DNA of 7,860 nt, taken from assembly GCA_036401755.1 (NCBI GenBank), contig DASWUD010000046.1, forward strand, positions 1 to 7,860. Reading direction: 5' to 3'. The stretch is from DASWUD01 sp036401755. Lineage in GTDB: Bacteria > Pseudomonadota > Gammaproteobacteria > Thiohalomonadales > Thiohalomonadaceae. The position numbers and the translations under genes are program-made. Shown here piece by piece: positions 5,881 to 7,860 of the stretch (position 1 is the first letter of the stretch; each line of letters starts with the position of its first letter). The notes below the pieces were generated by a model, which saw nothing but the letters and a program-made list of their open reading frames with translations, ran no database searches and was not told where the DNA came from.

Positions 5881-7620
5881 TCACTCGCGCCGCACCGCAC
5901 TCAGCTCCAGTTCGCGCTGCGTATCGATGCGCCGGCGCGTCACCTCTTCGGAGTTGCCGACCAATTCGAGGACGCGGCCGGAGAGTTGCAGACTCGCCTC
6001 GACGGTTTCAAGGATCACATCACGCGCGCCGAGGCGCAGCAGGCGCGAGGCATGGGCGGCATCACGGGCGCGGGCGATGATGGGCAAATGGGGCCACTCC
6101 TTGTGGACCACGCGTACCACATGTTCGGCCGCCCCCGGGTTGTCCATGGTGATGACCAGTGCGGCCGCGGTGGCGGTATGGGAGCGGCGTAAAATCTCCA
6201 GGCGTGAGGCATCGCCGTAATAGACCGGCATCCCCTTCTCCCGCGCGGCACTGACACTGTCGGCGTCGGTGTCGAGGGCCACATAGGGAATGGCATCGGC
6301 GTCGAGGGTGCGGCCAAGGATATGGCCGACGCGGCCGAAACCACTGATCACCACATGGCCCTCCAGCTCATCGAGTTGCACCAGGCTTCCCTCTTTGGCC
6401 TCGGCGATCGATGGCGGCGTGAGCAGTGTCGCGAGACGGCTGGCGAAGTAGGCCACCAACGGCGTTGCCACCATGGTGAGGCCCGTGACGATGAGCATGA
6501 ACTGGCCGATCTCCGGGGTGAGCAGCTTGAGAGTCATCGCCAGTCCTACCACCACAAAGGCGAATTCACCGCCCTGGCCGAGCAGCAGGCCTGCCTCCAG
6601 CGCGGTGTGGCGTGGCAGGCCGAAGAGGCGGCACAGCGCGGCGGTGATGAGCGATTTGAGAACAAACAAACCGATTACCGAAGCGACCAGCCAGAAGAGC
6701 TGCTCGCCCACCACGCGGTAGTCGATCCCCATCCCCACCGACATGAAGAAGAGGCCGAGTAACAGCCCCTTGAAAGGCTCGATGTCCACCTCGATTTCGT
6801 GGCGAAACTCGGTTTCCGAGAGCAGCAACCCGGCGAGGAAGGCGCCGAGGGCCATGGAGAGGCCGGTGGCGCCGGTAATGGCGGAAGCGCCGATCACGGT
6901 GAGCAGTGTCGCCGCCATGAACATTTCGCTGCTGCGTGAGTGGGCCACCATGCGCAGCAGCGGGCGCAGCATCAGCCGGCCCAGCACATAGATCGCCACA
7001 ATCACCAGCACCGCCTTGCCCACTGCCAGCAGCAGTGCCGTGCCGATGCCTCCCTCCATCTGCGTGCCGAGCACCCCGACCAGGAACAGGATGGGCACCA
7101 CCGCCAGGTCCTGCATCAGCAGGATGGAAAAACTGGAGCGGCCGAGCGGTGTGCCGAGCTGGCGCCGCTCGATGAGCAGCTGCATGACGATGGCGGTGGA
7201 GGAGAGCGCCAGGCAGGCGCCGAGTACCATGGAGGCGGCCGGGGTGTTGCCGAAGCCCCAGGCGATCAGGCCGATCACCGTGGCGGTGATGATCACCTGC
7301 AGCGAGCCGAGGCCGAATACCCAGCGGCGCATCGCCCAGAGGCGATCCAGCGAGAGGTCAAGGCCGATCATGAACATCAGGAAGATTACCCCCAGCTCTG
7401 CCAGCCGCTGCACCGTGTTGAGATCGGTGAAGACCGCATAGGCGAGCCAGCCCAGATCATCGACGAACAGGCCGAGTCCATACGGGCCAACCACGCCCCC
7501 TACCAATAGATAGCCGAGCACCGGGTTGACACGCAGACGGTGCAGTAACGGCACCAGGATCCCGGCAGCGCCCAGGAACAGCACGATCTGGCGCAGGTAG
7601 GGGATGGCGTGATCTTCCAT
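5881..7620 (-). CDS. Kef-type K+/H+ antiporter with RCK (TrkA-N) domain, CPA2 family
   Basis: An inner-membrane monovalent cation/proton antiporter of the KefB/KefC/YbaL group, 579 residues (E. coli KefC has 620). Residues 1-400 hold about twelve hydrophobic segments with CPA2 marks: LALSSTAIVMQLL at 137-149, MQDLAVVP at 169-176 (D171 is the likely ion-coupling acid), DIEPFKGLLLGLFF with SVGM at 279-297, and LLGQGGEFAFV at 346-356. From 421 a cytoplasmic Rossmann RCK-N domain follows, with GFGRVG at 427-432, D450 ending the second strand, YYGDASR at 467-473 and IIARARD at 514-520. The tail is short and has no clear RCK-C domain. GGAG at 7628-7631 is 7 bases before the ATG and supports the start. 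No kefF/kefG-like partner lies nearby, so glutathione gating is not shown. YbaL is an equally close model, and the symbol is left blank. Confidence 0.92.
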   Translation of the reverse strand: MEDHAIPYLRQIVLFLGAAGILVPLLHRLRVNPVLGYLLVGGVVGPYGLGLFVDDLGWLAYAVFTDLNTVQRLAELGVIFLMFMIGLDLSLDRLWAMRRWVFGLGSLQVIITATVIGLIAWGFGNTPAASMVLGACLALSSTAIVMQLLIERRQLGTPLGRSSFSILLMQDLAVVPILFLVGVLGTQMEGGIGTALLLAVGKAVLVIVAIYVLGRLMLRPLLRMVAHSRSSEMFMAATLLTVIGASAITGATGLSMALGAFLAGLLLSETEFRHEIEVDIEPFKGLLLGLFFMSVGMGIDYRVVGEQLFWLVASVIGLFVLKSLITAALCRLFGLPRHTALEAGLLLGQGGEFAFVVVGLAMTLKLLTPEIGQFMLIVTGLTMVATPLVAYFASRLATLLTPPSIAEAKEGSLVQLDELEGHVVISGFGRVGHILGRTLDADAIPYVALDTDADSVSAAREKGMPVYYGDASRLEILRRSHTATAAALVITMDNPGAAEHVVRVVHKEWPHLPIIARARDAAHASRLLRLGARDVILETVEASLQLSGRVLELVGNSEEVTRRRIDTQRELELSAVRRE

Positions 7621-7772
7621 TTAGAAACTCCAGTTTTCGGGAGGGCAGACGATATCACAGGGAGGCGGGCGGTCAGGAGCAGGAGAATCGCTGGGTTAAT
7701 GTTAGTGGGTTATTGGAAACCGATTGACTCGCCTTTATCGACGCGCCCGGGTATAGTGACGCCTCAGCCGTC
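7621..7772. other. Divergent intergenic region between antiporter and riboswitch
   Basis: About 150 bases separate the antiporter start from the riboswitch and must carry the promoters for both directions. No convincing sigma70 pair is visible on the minus strand for the antiporter. I see no gene here: the one open frame crossing it (from 7609) overlaps the antiporter start and runs through the riboswitch stem. Confidence 0.6.
7724..7757 (+). promoter_or_regulatory. Candidate promoter for the glycine riboswitch transcript
   Basis: TATAGT at 7752-7757 is a good -10 hexamer and would start transcription near 7764, about nine bases before the riboswitch P1 stem, which is where a leader should begin. 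TTGACT at 7724-7729 looks like a -35 box, but the spacer is 22 bases, too long for sigma70. The pair therefore may not function together, and the promoter could depend on an activator or a poor -35 nearer the -10. The -10 is the supported part. Confidence 0.4.
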
Positions 7773-7860
7773 ACGACCGCGGGAGAGAGCAGGGCAACCT
7801 GCCGCCGAAGGCGCAACACGCTCGGAACCGCTCAGGCAAAAGGGCCGTGGTTCGTAAAGG
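7773..7860 (+). promoter_or_regulatory. Glycine riboswitch aptamer (gcvT type)
   Basis: A glycine-sensing RNA leader. The conserved cores are present in order: GGGAGAG at 7781-7787, GCCGAAGGCGCAA at 7804-7816 and CTCAGGCAAAAGG at 7831-7843. Stem P1 is formed by 7773-7782 with 7845-7855 (one bulged base, one G-U pair). A perfect hairpin GCAGG-GCAA-CCTGC occupies 7789-7802. The P1 stem closes inside the window, so one complete aptamer is visible; a second tandem aptamer and the expression platform, if present, lie beyond 7860. Such leaders normally control glycine-cleavage (gcvT) operons, and gcvTHP follows ubiI in E. coli, so gcvT is the expected next gene, switched on by glycine. Which gene follows cannot be seen here. 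Confidence 0.92.

Noticed and set aside
6940..7509. Long open frame on the + strand opposite the antiporter (189 codons), and a similar one at 6322-6762
   Set aside because: Their products are rich in Gln, His, Glu and Ala, the usual antisense pattern of a GC-rich membrane-protein gene. The opposite strand encodes a full Kef-family protein.
7609..7857. 82-codon + strand open frame across the riboswitch region
   Set aside because: It overlaps the antiporter start and runs through the conserved riboswitch core and P1 stem; the RNA explains this sequence.
1..7860. CRISPR arrays, tRNA or rRNA genes, insertion sequences, defence or toxin-antitoxin genes
   Set aside because: No repeat-spacer pattern, cloverleaf, transposase motif or toxin-antitoxin-like small gene pair was found; nearly all bases belong to conserved housekeeping genes.

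Overview
The window comes from a GC-rich gammaproteobacterial chromosome. The best evidence is gene order: ygfB-pepP-ubiH-ubiI on the + strand is the same block found in Escherichia coli, where the glycine-cleavage genes gcvTHP follow it. A glycine riboswitch aptamer lies at the right edge, reading rightward out of the window, so gcvT probably begins just beyond it. I cannot fix the genus from this sequence.

Layout. (1) Bases 1-542: ygfB (UPF0149 family), missing roughly its first dozen residues at the window edge. (2) 561-1868: pepP, Xaa-Pro aminopeptidase, with every metal ligand present. (3) 1878-1948: a REP-like pair of inverted imperfect palindromes in the pepP-ubiH gap. (4) 1972-3231 and 3245-4447: two flavin-dependent hydroxylases of ubiquinone synthesis, ubiH and a ubiI/ubiF-type paralogue. 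(5) 4486-5877: an unrecognised membrane-anchored protein of 463 residues. (6) 5881-7620, minus strand: a Kef-type potassium/proton antiporter with a C-terminal NAD-binding RCK domain, convergent with the preceding gene and only 3 bases from it. (7) 7621-7860: a divergent intergenic region with a candidate promoter and the glycine riboswitch.

How the parts fit. ygfB, pepP, ubiH and ubiI, with the unknown gene behind them, are close-packed on one strand (gaps of 18, 103, 13 and 38 bases) and look like one transcription unit that starts upstream of the window. The two monooxygenases hydroxylate the ubiquinone ring. PepP and YgfB are conserved genomic companions with no known enzymatic link to that pathway. 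The antiporter is a separate unit that, with the unknown gene, sits between the ubi block and the predicted gcv operon; the two are adjacent in E. coli.

Most of the window is ordinary, conserved housekeeping sequence. I did not find a clear new system. The items most worth a second look are the unknown anchored protein, the REP-like element that distorts the apparent ubiH start, and the substrate position of the second hydroxylase.
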